From NCBI RefSeq assembly GCF_913055165.1, contig NZ_CAJXJS010000008.1, positions 1 through 64,000 of the forward strand: a stretch of 64,000 bases of DNA, read 5' to 3'. Below the pieces are notes generated by a model. It made no database searches, was not told where the DNA came from, and saw nothing but the letters and a program-made list of their open reading frames with translations. Position numbers and translations under genes: made by a program. This DNA is from an uncultured Devosia sp. GTDB taxonomy: Bacteria > Pseudomonadota > Alphaproteobacteria > Rhizobiales > Devosiaceae. Shown here piece after piece: positions 52,818 to 62,393 of this stretch (positions are counted from its first letter, which is position 1; every line of letters starts with the position of its first letter).

Positions 52818-52883
52818 GTTCAGTTGGGCGCGTCCGGCGGCCTTTACCTGCTGCCGGACCCTGCAGTGCTTTGGCGGCGGGGG

Positions 52884-53360
52884 TCAGGCCGTGAAGATAC
52901 TGTCCAGAGGCACGTGGGATTTCACTATCGGGGACTTCAGGACCACGAAGGTGAAGTACTTGTCGATCCCGATATCGAGCTCGATCAGCCGCTCGATGAT
53001 TGCTTGGTATTCGCTGATCCCGGCCGTGACGAATTTCACCAGGTAGTCGTATCCCCCCGAGACCAGGTGACACTCGACGACCGCATCGATCTTTTCGATC
53101 GTCGTCAGGAACCGCGAAAAGTCGATGGGACGGTGATTGCGCAGGGTGATTTCCGTGAACACCGTCAAGGTCTGTCCCAGCTTGGCCACGTCGATCTGCG
53201 CGCTGTAGCCGGTGATGAAACCTTCCGACTGCAGCTTCTTGACCCGCATCAGGCATGGGCTGGGCGACAGGTTGACCAGTTCGGCCAGCTCGACATTGGA
53301 GATCCGTCCATTCTTCTGGAGTTCCGCCAGAATCCTGATGTCGATCCTATCGAGCTTCAT
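52884..53360 (-). CDS. Lrp/AsnC-family regulator
   Basis: 158 residues from the ATG at 53360, which opens the usual MKLDRIDIRILAELQKNG and has GGAT at ribosome-binding distance; ATGs at 53372 and 53402 are alternatives. The helix-turn-helix (ISNVELAELVNLSPSPCLMR) occupies residues ~20-50, followed by the RAM effector-binding domain with ECHLVSGGYDYLVKFVTAG. It probably senses an amino acid and controls the neighbouring divergent or convergent catabolic genes. It converges with the cupin gene. Confidence 0.92.
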   Translation of the reverse strand: MKLDRIDIRILAELQKNGRISNVELAELVNLSPSPCLMRVKKLQSEGFITGYSAQIDVAKLGQTLTVFTEITLRNHRPIDFSRFLTTIEKIDAVVECHLVSGGYDYLVKFVTAGISEYQAIIERLIELDIGIDKYFTFVVLKSPIVKSHVPLDSIFTA

Positions 53361-53557
53361 AACAGTATCCATTCCAAGAACGCGACGCGGCGCATCATGC
53401 ACAGTTGGTCATGCATCGGCGTGGCCGTCCAGTATATCGTCTCGCGGCGGAATGTTTCCACCCTGAGGATCCACTGCCGCTCACAAAGGCTCCACACTCG
53501 CATCCTATAGCCGGTCCTATTAGCGCCCATGCCAATTCACGACTTCCAGGGTGACCG

Positions 53558-54883
53558 CTAGAACTCGGCGACCTTGCCCCAGGCCGCTGTTTTCAGGCGC
53601 TCAGGGCGGAATTGGGCTGGATCGACGATGGGGGCCTTTCCGGTGATGATGTCGGCAATCAGGTGCCCGGCACCGGGTCCGATGGCAAAGCCATGGCCAC
53701 TGAAGCCAGCCGCAAGGATGAAGCCGGGAATGCTCTCGACCTCGCCGATTACCGGAATACCATCGGGCGTACTGTCAATATAACCGGCCCAGGAATCGGT
53801 AATGGAGAGGTTTCGAATCTCCGGGATCAGTTCGCAGGCACGCTCGTAGGTCAGGCGTATCTGTGCCATGTCCGGCCCTGGGTCGAGGATACGGTTTTGC
53901 TCCATCGGCGTAATGTCGTCGAGCGACCATTTCTTCAAGGTTTCGTGTCCCTGTCGCCATCCCTCCAGCCCTCCGGGGGAGAGACTACGCCAGCGGCGGG
54001 CAAACATGGGCAAGAATTCCCGTCCAAACCGGAACTGCTGAGGCGTCGGGTCTACGCGCGCGCGACCGCTTATGGCCAGCGTGTAGCCGCCATTGCCCCG
54101 CCGCGTGATGGCAACATCAGGCGCGGCAAGGGCAGGGGGCATGGCCGAGAGGCCTGGCGCGACCGCCAGGATAGAGGAGCGTACGGAGGCTTGCGGAAAC
54201 CGGATGCCCAGTTGGTGACAGAAGGACGAGGCCCAGGCCCCACCCGCCATAACCACGGTCCTGGTCTTGATCGTGCCTTTTTCAGTCACCACCCCGCTGA
54301 CCCGGCCCGCACTGAGCTCGATGCCGCGGGCGGCACAGAACTGATGCACCGTACCGCCTGCGGCCATGATGCCGCGTGCCGCAACCGGCACCGCACGCGA
54401 GGGATCGGCTGTTCCGTCGGTGGGCGAGAAGACGCCGCCTTTCCACTTGCGCCCGGTGGCCTTGCCTCGCTCACTGGCCTCCTGAGCGCTGAGCATATGT
54501 GTGGTGACCCCGGCGGTGCGCGCGAAGTCTCGCCACTTTGCCCATCCGGCCAACTGGCTTTCATCATCGGAAAGGTAAAGTAGGCCACAACGCCGGAAGC
54601 CGGTATCTTCGCCGGTCTCCTTGGCGACATTCTCCCACAATTGGAGGCTCTTGGTAGCCATTGGCAGCTCGCGGGCATCGCGGTTCTGCTGACGGCACCA
54701 GCCCCAGTTTCGGCTCGACTGCTCGGCGGCGACGCGCCCCTTTTCGAGCAGGGCAACTCGTACGCCCCGGCGCGACAGGTAATAGGCGGTGAACACGCCC
54801 ACGACGCCGCCACCGATGACGACGGCGTCGGCCTCCCCGGGCAAATCGGCACTGGATTCGATGTGAAGCAGGGGCGCGGGCAT
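53558..54883 (-). CDS. FAD-dependent amine/amino-acid oxidoreductase, paralogue of 35187-36509
   Basis: 441 residues from the ATG at 54883, preceded by AAAGGAG at ideal spacing; the in-frame extension to 55450 is low-complexity. AVVIGGGVVGVFTAYYLSR binds FAD, followed by AAEQSSRNWGWCRQQNRD and a DAO-type C-terminus (FILAAGFSGHGFAIGPGAG). It shares the NWGWCRQQNRD block, RRCGLLY and YTLAISG-type segments with the oxidase at 35187. It is divergent from the peptide-type ABC importer, which suggests a shared substrate. Both enzymes lack signal peptides and work in the cytoplasm. Confidence 0.86.
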   Translation of the reverse strand: MPAPLLHIESSADLPGEADAVVIGGGVVGVFTAYYLSRRGVRVALLEKGRVAAEQSSRNWGWCRQQNRDARELPMATKSLQLWENVAKETGEDTGFRRCGLLYLSDDESQLAGWAKWRDFARTAGVTTHMLSAQEASERGKATGRKWKGGVFSPTDGTADPSRAVPVAARGIMAAGGTVHQFCAARGIELSAGRVSGVVTEKGTIKTRTVVMAGGAWASSFCHQLGIRFPQASVRSSILAVAPGLSAMPPALAAPDVAITRRGNGGYTLAISGRARVDPTPQQFRFGREFLPMFARRWRSLSPGGLEGWRQGHETLKKWSLDDITPMEQNRILDPGPDMAQIRLTYERACELIPEIRNLSITDSWAGYIDSTPDGIPVIGEVESIPGFILAAGFSGHGFAIGPGAGHLIADIITGKAPIVDPAQFRPERLKTAAWGKVAEF

Positions 54884-55396
54884 GAAGAACTCCTTTGTTC
54901 CATACATTCTAGCGCGCCGTCTTTTGCCGCGTGCCATGGCTGATCGGCACTCTGCGGAATCTTTTGCGGCCAAGGAGCTACCGCGCAGCAGGATGTGCTG
55001 TCCGAGTGAAGGGGATGAAAGAGTCTCCGGAACATCGGCACCCGGCGCGCGCGGTTTATACCCACTGGCGGCGGTGCAGGACGAATCGCTGTCTGGCTCG
55101 GCAGATTTAGCATGTCGTGCTGCCTGACGACGCACTTTCGGAGAATCTGCGGGGGCTGTGGGGAGGACACTGTCTAAACTTCGAGGCGTCCACCTGACGA
55201 GGATTGGGGGTCTTGCAAAAGACGGCAACAGGTCGGCGTCGCTCGCAGGAGCCAGGGACCGAACCGGAGTTAGGGAACAATGTCTTGGAGCCCCCCGATG
55301 GACGATGCGACTATGTTTCCCAGCCCGGCCTTGGGCATGAGCCGACGGCGCGCCGGGCCGCAATTTGATCCCAGTACGCGGCGGGAGAACAGCACC
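54884..55396. other. divergent region between FAD oxidase and peptide ABC importer
   Basis: About 510 bases with no supported gene. It should carry both promoters. A small hairpin capped by a GCAA tetraloop (GTCTT/AAGAC, 55210-55223) is present. The longer frames crossing it are extensions of the flanking genes with poor composition. No known riboswitch motif is found. Confidence 0.4.
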
Positions 55397-57094
55397 ATGA
55401 CCGTGACCACCGAGACGGCATCGCCCCAGGACCTGGCGCTTTCCGTGCACGATCTCACGATAAGCCTTCCTCCCGGAATGGAGCGGCCCTACGCCGTCGA
55501 AGGTGTCTCGTTCCAGCTCGAACGCGGAAAGATACTCTGCATCATCGGCGAGTCCGGCTCAGGCAAGTCGGTTACGGCCAATGCCTTGATGGGCTTTCTG
55601 CCCAATCCGATTAAGATCACATCCGGGACGATCCATCTCGAAGGCATGGGCATCGTGGGGATGCCGGCCGAACAACTGCGCAGCGTGCGCGGGCGGGTGG
55701 TCTCGATGATCTTTCAGGACCCGCTATCGGCATTGAACCCCCTGATGACGGTGGGTGAGCAGATCACCGAGGTGCTGCTGGCACATGGCGTCGGTACCAA
55801 GCAGTCTCGGCGCGCCCGTGCCGTCGAGCTGCTCACCGAGGTCGGTCTGCCCGACCCGCAACTCATGTATCACCAATATCCATTCCGGCTGTCCGGCGGC
55901 CAGCGCCAGCGCGTCATGATCGCCATGGCCCTGGCTTTGGAGCCGGCCATCCTCATTGCCGATGAGCCGACCACGGCTCTAGACGTGACTACCCAGGCGC
56001 AGATCCTCAAGCTCATTCGGGACATCCAGCGCCGCAAAGGGATGAGCGTGATGTTCATCACCCATGACTTCGGCGTGGTGGCCGAAATCGCTGACGACGT
56101 CGTGGTCATGGAAAAGGGCAAGATCGTCGAGCAGGGTGATGCCGATCAGGTGCTGAAATCTCCCAGCCACCCCTATACGCGCCGCCTGTTGGCGGCAGTT
56201 CCCCACCTCACGGGCGAGGATCGCTCGCGCACTGAAAAGGCCACGGCACCGGTTCTCAAGGTGGAGAACCTGGTCAAGACCTATCGCAGCGGCGGCGTGC
56301 TTTTCGGCAAGAAGCGCGTCGTGCCGGCGGTGAACGATATTTCGTTTGAGGTCGCACCGGGCCGCACGCTCGGCGTGGTGGGCGAAAGCGGTTCGGGAAA
56401 GACCTCGCTGGGCCGCCTGCTGATCAAGCTGCTCGACAGCGATAGCGGTAAAATTTTGTTCGAAGGCCGAGACATCGCCGGGCTGCGGGAGCCTGAATTC
56501 CGCGCCTTGCGCCCAAGCATCCAGATGATCTTCCAGGATCCGTTCGCTTCTCTCAATCCACGCTCGACCATCGGCCATATCCTGACCGTGGGGCCGGTGG
56601 CACATGGAACGCCCTATAGCCGGGCTCGCGATGAGGCTAAGGCCCTCCTGGCCCATGTCGGCCTCGATGCTGGTGCCTTCGACCGCTACCCGCATGAGTT
56701 TTCCGGTGGCCAACGCCAGCGCATCGGCATCGCCAGGGCGCTGATGTTCAAGCCCAAGCTATTGATCGCCGACGAGGCAGTCTCGGCGCTGGATGTGTCC
56801 ATCCAGGCGCAGATCCTCCAACTGCTGGATCAGATCCAGCGGGAAACCGGCGTATCGATGCTGTTCATCACCCACGACCTGCGCGTCGCCAGCCAGATCT
56901 GCGACGAGATCGTGGTGATGCAGAAGGGACGGATCGTCGAATACGGGCCGCCGTCCCAGATATTCCTATCGCCGCAGTCGGCTTACACCCGTGAGCTGGT
57001 GGCGGCGATCCCGGGGGAGCGTCCGGACCTGGCTGTGCCGGACGTGCTCGACAGCTCAGCCGTGGCGGGAACGCCGAAAGGGAGAAAATCATGA
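55397..57094 (+). CDS. fused DppD-DppF peptide-type ABC ATPase
   Basis: 565 residues from the ATG at 55397 (GGGAG upstream). Two full nucleotide-binding domains in one chain. First: [48 protein letters not shown]. Second: [48 protein letters not shown]. Oligopeptide-type extensions follow each domain ([12 protein letters not shown] and [11 protein letters not shown]). It is the energising subunit for the importer encoded next, and its stop overlaps the binding-protein start (ATGA). The fusion of DppD and DppF is common in Rhizobiales. Confidence 0.93.
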   Translation: MTVTTETASPQDLALSVHDLTISLPPGMERPYAVEGVSFQLERGKILCIIGESGSGKSVTANALMGFLPNPIKITSGTIHLEGMGIVGMPAEQLRSVRGRVVSMIFQDPLSALNPLMTVGEQITEVLLAHGVGTKQSRRARAVELLTEVGLPDPQLMYHQYPFRLSGGQRQRVMIAMALALEPAILIADEPTTALDVTTQAQILKLIRDIQRRKGMSVMFITHDFGVVAEIADDVVVMEKGKIVEQGDADQVLKSPSHPYTRRLLAAVPHLTGEDRSRTEKATAPVLKVENLVKTYRSGGVLFGKKRVVPAVNDISFEVAPGRTLGVVGESGSGKTSLGRLLIKLLDSDSGKILFEGRDIAGLREPEFRALRPSIQMIFQDPFASLNPRSTIGHILTVGPVAHGTPYSRARDEAKALLAHVGLDAGAFDRYPHEFSGGQRQRIGIARALMFKPKLLIADEAVSALDVSIQAQILQLLDQIQRETGVSMLFITHDLRVASQICDEIVVMQKGRIVEYGPPSQIFLSPQSAYTRELVAAIPGERPDLAVPDVLDSSAVAGTPKGRKS

Positions 57095-58761
57095 CCAAGA
57101 TCACGACGAAAGCTGCGAGTTATTCGCGGCGCGATGCGATGCGACTGCTTGCCGCCGGCGGCGTCCTGGGCCTCACCGCCCCGCATTTGCTGGGCAAGCC
57201 CGCCTTTGCCCAGACACCGCCCAGCGCCCCCACAGGTCGCGTCATTGTTGGCCTGTCGCAGGAGCCAACTGTCTTCCACCCGTTGATGGCCAAGATTGAG
57301 GTCGATGACGGTGTGCACTTCTCGATCTTCGATGCACTGTTCCGCATTACCCCCGAGGGCGTCATTGTCCCCAATCTGGCCACTGAAGTGCCCAGCCTCG
57401 AAAATGGCGGCATTTCCGAAGACGGCCTCAACTGGCGCGTTCGCCTGCGCGACGACGTCAAATGGCATGACGGCACCCCGTTTACGGCCGAAGACGTCAA
57501 GTTCACCCTCGAACTGATCGTGAACCCGGACTTCCGGGCCTGGCGCACGACCGGCCACTCGCAGGTGCGCGACCTTACCGTCGTGTCTCCCACTGAGATC
57601 ACCTGGCGCATGGAAGAGCCCTTTGCGCCCTACATGTCCTTCCTGACCGAGACTTTCATCGTGCCCAAGCACGTGCTGGAAGGCGAGGCCGATCCCAATG
57701 CCACCGCTTTTGCCCAGGCGCCGATCGGCACCGGTGCCTTCAAGTGGGGGCAGCGCGTCCCGGGCGATCACCTCGAGCTGGTGGCCAATCCGGACTATTT
57801 CGGCGAGGGGCCCTATATCGAACAGCTGGTATTCAAGTACATCCCAGATCTCACGGTCTTCTACAGCCAGTTTGAGAGCGGCGATGTGGACTTGACCGGT
57901 CAGGTGTATATCACGCCCGACCGATACCAGGATGCCCTCAAGCTGCCGGATCGGACCATCACGATGGTTCCCAAGTCCTCGTTTGAGTCCTTCTACCTCA
58001 ATCTGGGCCGCCCCCAGTTTCAGGATCTGGCAGTGCGCCAGGCTCTGTTCGCCGCCATCGACCGCAAGGCCATTATCGAAAGCCTCTATTACAACGTGCC
58101 GACGCCGACCGAGACCTTCATGCCGCGGCAGTCGTACTACTACAATCCGAACCTGCCGGTGCAGGAGTACAACCTCGAACGCGCCGCGCAGATCCTTGAT
58201 GAAGCCGGCTGGCTGCCGGGTGCGGATGGCGTGCGCGCCAAGGACGGCGTCCGTCTGGCGTTCACCAACTCGACCACTTCGGGCGATCCGCTCCGCGAGC
58301 AGGTCCAGCAGTTCCTGCAGCAGACCTTCGGCAGCATCGGCATCGAGATGGCGATCGAGAACCTGCCGTCGGCGGTCATGTGGGGTGACTTCTGGCAGCA
58401 ATCCCAGTTCGACTCGGTCATCGTGGGTAGCACCTGGGTGATCGGCGCCGATCCGGACGTGACGAACCGTCTCCATTCCGGTTCCTCCAATGCCAAGGGC
58501 GGTCGCGGTTCCAACAACGCCCAATATGCCAATGCCGAGGTGGATGCGTTGCTGGAGGAGGGTGCCCGGACCTACGACCCCGAAGCCCGCCGCGAAATCT
58601 ACTTCCGCGTGCAGGAACTGGTCCGCAATGACCTGCCCTACCTGCCGCTTTTCCAGAATGTGTCGATCGTAGGACAGAAGAGCGGCATTGCCGGCTTTGT
58701 GTCCAACGCCAATACGCGCACTGAATCCTGGAACGCCGCTGCCTGGTACTGGCAGGCCTGA
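57091..58761 (+). CDS. peptide/opine-type ABC binding protein, Tat-exported
   Basis: 556 residues. A twin-arginine signal (SRRDAMRLLAAGGVLGL) ends near PAFAQ. The mature protein is an SBP_bac_5 (DppA/OppA) fold: NGGISEDGLNWRVRLRDDVK, WHDGTPFTAEDVKFTLELI and GTGAFKWGQRVPGDHLELV. Ligands of the family range from di- and oligopeptides to nickel, opines and sugars. First membrane-side component of the operon, between the fused ATPase and two permeases. Use of the Tat pathway suggests folding before export, seen in several binding proteins of this family. Confidence 0.93.
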   Translation: MTKITTKAASYSRRDAMRLLAAGGVLGLTAPHLLGKPAFAQTPPSAPTGRVIVGLSQEPTVFHPLMAKIEVDDGVHFSIFDALFRITPEGVIVPNLATEVPSLENGGISEDGLNWRVRLRDDVKWHDGTPFTAEDVKFTLELIVNPDFRAWRTTGHSQVRDLTVVSPTEITWRMEEPFAPYMSFLTETFIVPKHVLEGEADPNATAFAQAPIGTGAFKWGQRVPGDHLELVANPDYFGEGPYIEQLVFKYIPDLTVFYSQFESGDVDLTGQVYITPDRYQDALKLPDRTITMVPKSSFESFYLNLGRPQFQDLAVRQALFAAIDRKAIIESLYYNVPTPTETFMPRQSYYYNPNLPVQEYNLERAAQILDEAGWLPGADGVRAKDGVRLAFTNSTTSGDPLREQVQQFLQQTFGSIGIEMAIENLPSAVMWGDFWQQSQFDSVIVGSTWVIGADPDVTNRLHSGSSNAKGGRGSNNAQYANAEVDALLEEGARTYDPEARREIYFRVQELVRNDLPYLPLFQNVSIVGQKSGIAGFVSNANTRTESWNAAAWYWQA

Positions 58762-58828
58762 TCCGGTAGCCGCCGCCCGGCTGGTTCGGGTGGCGGCAAC
58801 CGCTTTTCGCAAATTTACGGAGGAGACA

Positions 58829-59779
58829 ATGCGCAGCTTCCTGATCAATCGCCTTTCGCAAAGCCTCGTGCTGCTCGTGATCGTCTCCATCATCGGCTTT
58901 GGTGTTCTCAACCTTATACCCGGTGGACCACTTGCCCAATATGGTCTCGATCCCGGTATGACTCAGGACGATATGGCCCGGCTCACTGAGCAGCTCGGGT
59001 TGAACCGGCCGATCTGGGTGCAGTATTTCGAGTGGGCTGGTGGTCTGCTGCAGGGCGACTGGGGCCATTCCTTCCGCGATGGTGCGCCAGTTCTTAACGT
59101 GATCGGCCGCCATATCGTGGCAACGCTGCTGCTGATGGGCAGCTCGACCGCTGTGGCCATCGCCATTGGCACCTGGATTGGCATTCGCGGCGCCACCCAC
59201 CGCTATTCGGTATTCGACTACACGGCGACGATCGGGGCCATGGTGGCCCTGTCCATTCCGACCTTTTGGTTCGGCCTCATAGGCATCTACGTGTTCTCGC
59301 TCAGGCTGAGCTGGTTCCCGGCTGGCAACATGTACACGATCGGCGATGGTTCAGTTCTCGACGTGCTGCACCACCTCGTCATGCCGTCCATCGTGCTGGC
59401 CCTGGTTCATATCGCTATCTGGAGCCGCTATATGCGCTCGGCGACGCTCGAGGCCATCAATCAGGACTTCGTCAAGACCGCCCGCGCCAAGGGTCTGAGC
59501 GAGCGCCGCGTGCTGATCAAGCACGTCGTCGGCAATGCGCTCCTGCCCATGATTACCCTGGCCGGGATGCAGCTCCCGAGTGTGCTGACCGGCGCCCTCG
59601 TGACTGAAACCGTCTTCACCTGGCCGGGCATGGGGCGCCTGTTCCTCGATAGCCTGGGTTACAGCGACTACCCCGTGGTGATGGGCCTGCTGATGTTCTC
59701 GGCTATTCTCGTCATTCTGGGCAACCTGATCGCCGACTTCATCATCGCGATCGTCGACCCGCGCATCCGTCTGGCGTGA
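58829..59779 (+). CDS. DppB-type ABC permease
   Basis: 316 residues from the ATG at 58829, after GGAGGAGA. Six helices; the N-terminal FLINRLSQSLVLLVIVSIIG and the conserved NLIPGGPLAQYG segment are typical of the OppB/DppB family. KTARAKGLSERRVLIKHVVG is the EAA-type loop that contacts the ATPase, and ETVFTWPGMGRLFLDS follows. It pairs with the second permease at 59803. Operon spacing is 67 bases after the binding protein and 23 before the next permease. Confidence 0.94.
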   Translation: MRSFLINRLSQSLVLLVIVSIIGFGVLNLIPGGPLAQYGLDPGMTQDDMARLTEQLGLNRPIWVQYFEWAGGLLQGDWGHSFRDGAPVLNVIGRHIVATLLLMGSSTAVAIAIGTWIGIRGATHRYSVFDYTATIGAMVALSIPTFWFGLIGIYVFSLRLSWFPAGNMYTIGDGSVLDVLHHLVMPSIVLALVHIAIWSRYMRSATLEAINQDFVKTARAKGLSERRVLIKHVVGNALLPMITLAGMQLPSVLTGALVTETVFTWPGMGRLFLDSLGYSDYPVVMGLLMFSAILVILGNLIADFIIAIVDPRIRLA

Positions 59780-59802
59780 CCACCCCAAGAGGAGACAGCG
59801 AC

Positions 59803-60681
59803 ATGACTGCCATTGCTCAATATCAAGGCTCTACCCGCTGGTGGCACAGCCGCGCGGCTCGTAAGTTTATGAGGCATAACCTGGCTCTCCTGGGCGTTGC
59901 CATGATCGTCGCGCTGACGCTGGCCTGTATCGTGGCGCCCTACCTGCTGCCCTATGACTCGCTCTATATTGATCTCAGAGCCCGCTTCGCGCCGCCAATG
60001 ACCGGAGGTCACATCCTCGGTGCCGATCCGCTGGGCCGTGATGTGGCGGCGCGCCTATTCGAGGCAGGCCGGATTTCACTTCTGGTCGGTTTTTCGGCTA
60101 TGCTGCTGTCGACCTTTGTCGGGACCATCGTGGGCGTGATTTCCGGCTATCGCGGGGGCTGGCTGGGGGCTGCGCTGATGCGGCTGGTTGATGGCTTTCT
60201 TGCCTTCCCGTCGATCTTCCTGTTGCTGGCCCTGGCGGCAGCGCTCAAGCCCAGCCCCATCATGGTCACGGTCATCATTGCCATCACCAGCTGGATGGAG
60301 GTGGCCCGCATAGTGGACGCGGAAGTGCGCTCGCTGAGGGAGCGCGAATTTGTCCAGGCCGGCCGCATGCTTGGCCTGAGCGGGGCGCACATCATGTTCC
60401 GCGAGATCCTGCCCAATGCCATGGGCCCGATCATTGTCGCCGCGACCCTGACGGTTGCCCGTGCCATCCTGCTCGAAGCCTATATCAGCTTCCTCGGCTA
60501 TGGCATTCAGCCGCCGTTGCCCAGCTGGGGCAACATGCTCCACGGTGCCCAGCAATATCTGGGGAGCGCGCCCTGGCTGGCGATTGTTCCGGGCGTGGCC
60601 ATCACGATCGCTGTCACCAGCTTCAACTTCATCGGCGACGGACTACGCGACGCGCTCGACGTGAGGGACGGGCATTCCTGA
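59803..60681 (+). CDS. DppC-type ABC permease
   Basis: 292 residues from the ATG at 59803, after AGAGGAGAC. The short cytoplasmic N-terminus with FMRHNLALLGVAMIVALTL, the HILGADPLGRDVAARLF loop and the EAA-type QAGRMLGLSGAHIMFREILP identify DppC/OppC. EAYISFLGYGIQPPLPSWG near the end is characteristic. With DppB it forms the membrane channel of the importer. Last of the four transporter genes; 93 bases separate it from the threonine synthase gene. Confidence 0.94.
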   Translation: MTAIAQYQGSTRWWHSRAARKFMRHNLALLGVAMIVALTLACIVAPYLLPYDSLYIDLRARFAPPMTGGHILGADPLGRDVAARLFEAGRISLLVGFSAMLLSTFVGTIVGVISGYRGGWLGAALMRLVDGFLAFPSIFLLLALAAALKPSPIMVTVIIAITSWMEVARIVDAEVRSLREREFVQAGRMLGLSGAHIMFREILPNAMGPIIVAATLTVARAILLEAYISFLGYGIQPPLPSWGNMLHGAQQYLGSAPWLAIVPGVAITIAVTSFNFIGDGLRDALDVRDGHS

Positions 60682-60774
60682 CTTGATTGGCAGGCACGAC
60701 CTGCCCATCGCAATTGGCCCAAGCACAAGGCACCTGGACCTGCGGTCCCGACAATCGCAAGACGACGAGATACC

Positions 60775-62202
60775 ATGCGCTGCATCTCCACCCGCGGGCA
60801 CCAAAACCGAGAGACCTTTTGTCAGGTCCTCGTCGAGGGACTGGCGCCGGATGGGGGTCTCTACATGCCCGAGACCTATCCCCAGGTGAATGCGGAGACA
60901 TTGGCGCGCTGGCGCGAGCTCAGCTATGCCGAGCTGGCCTTTGAAATCGTCTCGCTCTACGCCGACGACATTCCCGCTGCCGATCTCATGGCGATTTGCG
61001 CCCGAACCTATACACTCGAAGTGTTCGGGTCCGAGGCCATTGTCCCGGTGCGTGCCCTGTCGTCCGGCTTGCACATCGCCGGGCTCTCGAACGGCCCGAC
61101 CCTGGCCTTCAAGGACATGGCAATGCAGTTGCTCGGCAACCTGCTCGAGTATGAGCTGGGCTGCCGGGGTGAGGAGCTTAACATCGTCGGCGCCACAAGC
61201 GGCGATACCGGCAGTGCTGCCGAATATGCGATGCGCGGCAAGAAGGGTATCCGCGTCTTCATGATGTCGCCGCATGGGCGCATGAGCGCGTTCCAGCAGG
61301 CGCAGATGTTCAGCCTCCACGACGACAACATCCACAATATTGCCGTCGAGGGCGTCTTCGACGACTGCCAAGATATCGTCAAGGCCATTGCCGGAGACGC
61401 TGCGTTCAAGCGGAACCATCGCGTGGGCGCGGTCAATTCGATCAACTGGGCCCGGCTGGTGGCACAGGTCGTCTATTACTTCTGGTCCTATTTCCGGGTT
61501 GCCCCTGACAATGGCACTTCGGTGGACTTCACCGTGCCGTCGGGCAATTTCGGCAATGTCTGCGCCGGTCATGTGGCGCGCATGATGGGCCTGCCGATTT
61601 CCCGCCTCGTGGTGGCCACCAACGAGAATGACGTTCTGGACGAATTCTTCCGCACCGGGCTTTATCGCGTGCGCGGCCGCGACGACACGTTCGAGACCTC
61701 GAGCCCGTCCATGGACATCTCAAAGGCTTCCAATCTCGAGCGCTTCCTGTTCGACCTGCTTGGCCGCGATGCTGACCGGACCCGCATGCTGATGACCGAC
61801 CGGCTCAGCCAGTATGGCTCGTTCGATTTGGGCGGCGATTCGGTCTTCGCCCAAGCCGCGGAACGGTACGGCTTCCGGAGTGGGCGTAGCACGCATGCCG
61901 ATCGCCTGGCGACCATTCGGGAGTGCTGGGAGCGCTACGATGCGCTGATCGACCCGCATACTGCAGATGCCGTCAAGGTAGCAAAGGCGCATGCCGTGCC
62001 TCAAACGCCGATGATCGTTCTCGAAACGGCGTTGCCCATCAAATTCGCCGAGACTATCCGGGAGGCTGTCGGCCAGGAGCCACCGCGCCCCGCCCGGTTC
62101 GACGGGCTCGAGCACTTGCCCAAGCGGTTCAAGGTGCTTCCCGCTGACACGGCCGCCGTGCGAGCCTATGTCGCCCAGGCCTTGAAGGCAGAAGCCTGCT
62201 GA
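60775..62202 (+). CDS. thrC: threonine synthase
   Basis: 475 residues, the size of the long bacterial class. STRGHQNRETFCQVLVEGL and APDGGLYMPETYP open the fold; the PLP lysine is in GPTLAFKDMAMQLLGN, and IVGATSGDTGSAAEYA binds the phosphate. It converts O-phosphohomoserine to threonine. The same strand continues with kbl and tdh, which degrade threonine, so biosynthesis and breakdown sit together. A second possibility is that this copy acts on another phosphorylated amino acid, perhaps made by a kinase such as that at 38693; whether this is the only thrC in the genome would decide. Confidence 0.85.
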   Translation: MRCISTRGHQNRETFCQVLVEGLAPDGGLYMPETYPQVNAETLARWRELSYAELAFEIVSLYADDIPAADLMAICARTYTLEVFGSEAIVPVRALSSGLHIAGLSNGPTLAFKDMAMQLLGNLLEYELGCRGEELNIVGATSGDTGSAAEYAMRGKKGIRVFMMSPHGRMSAFQQAQMFSLHDDNIHNIAVEGVFDDCQDIVKAIAGDAAFKRNHRVGAVNSINWARLVAQVVYYFWSYFRVAPDNGTSVDFTVPSGNFGNVCAGHVARMMGLPISRLVVATNENDVLDEFFRTGLYRVRGRDDTFETSSPSMDISKASNLERFLFDLLGRDADRTRMLMTDRLSQYGSFDLGGDSVFAQAAERYGFRSGRSTHADRLATIRECWERYDALIDPHTADAVKVAKAHAVPQTPMIVLETALPIKFAETIREAVGQEPPRPARFDGLEHLPKRFKVLPADTAAVRAYVAQALKAEAC

Positions 62203-62238
62203 TCGCAACCGCCGGCATCGGAGCCAACCCATGGCCGT

Positions 62239-62361
62239 CTACATAGCGTTTGCTGAAAGCAAGGCGCGGCGAAACAAAACGTCCTGCTCAATGCGCGTGA
62301 TCCCGCGCATTTCGAGCGCCTCTTGCGCACTGTTCGGAAAGAGGGATTGATGCGTGCCCAT
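62239..62361 (-). other. possible 40-codon minus-strand ORF between thrC and kbl
   Basis: Runs from an ATG at 62361 to a TAG at 62239-62241 and encodes [20 protein letters not shown] followed by [20 protein letters not shown], which is unusually protein-like for chance. No clear ribosome site precedes it. It may be a relic of a regulator or a small gene; unproven. Confidence 0.2.
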
Positions 62362-62393
62362 GTGCACCAGAACACATCGGAAGTGAGAAGAGC

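Noticed and set aside
54884-55396. Glycine riboswitch in the region divergent from the FAD oxidase
   Set aside because: The GGGG, GGAG and GACAG-like pieces are not in the order of a glycine aptamer, and the CCGAAGGGGCAA-type core is missing.
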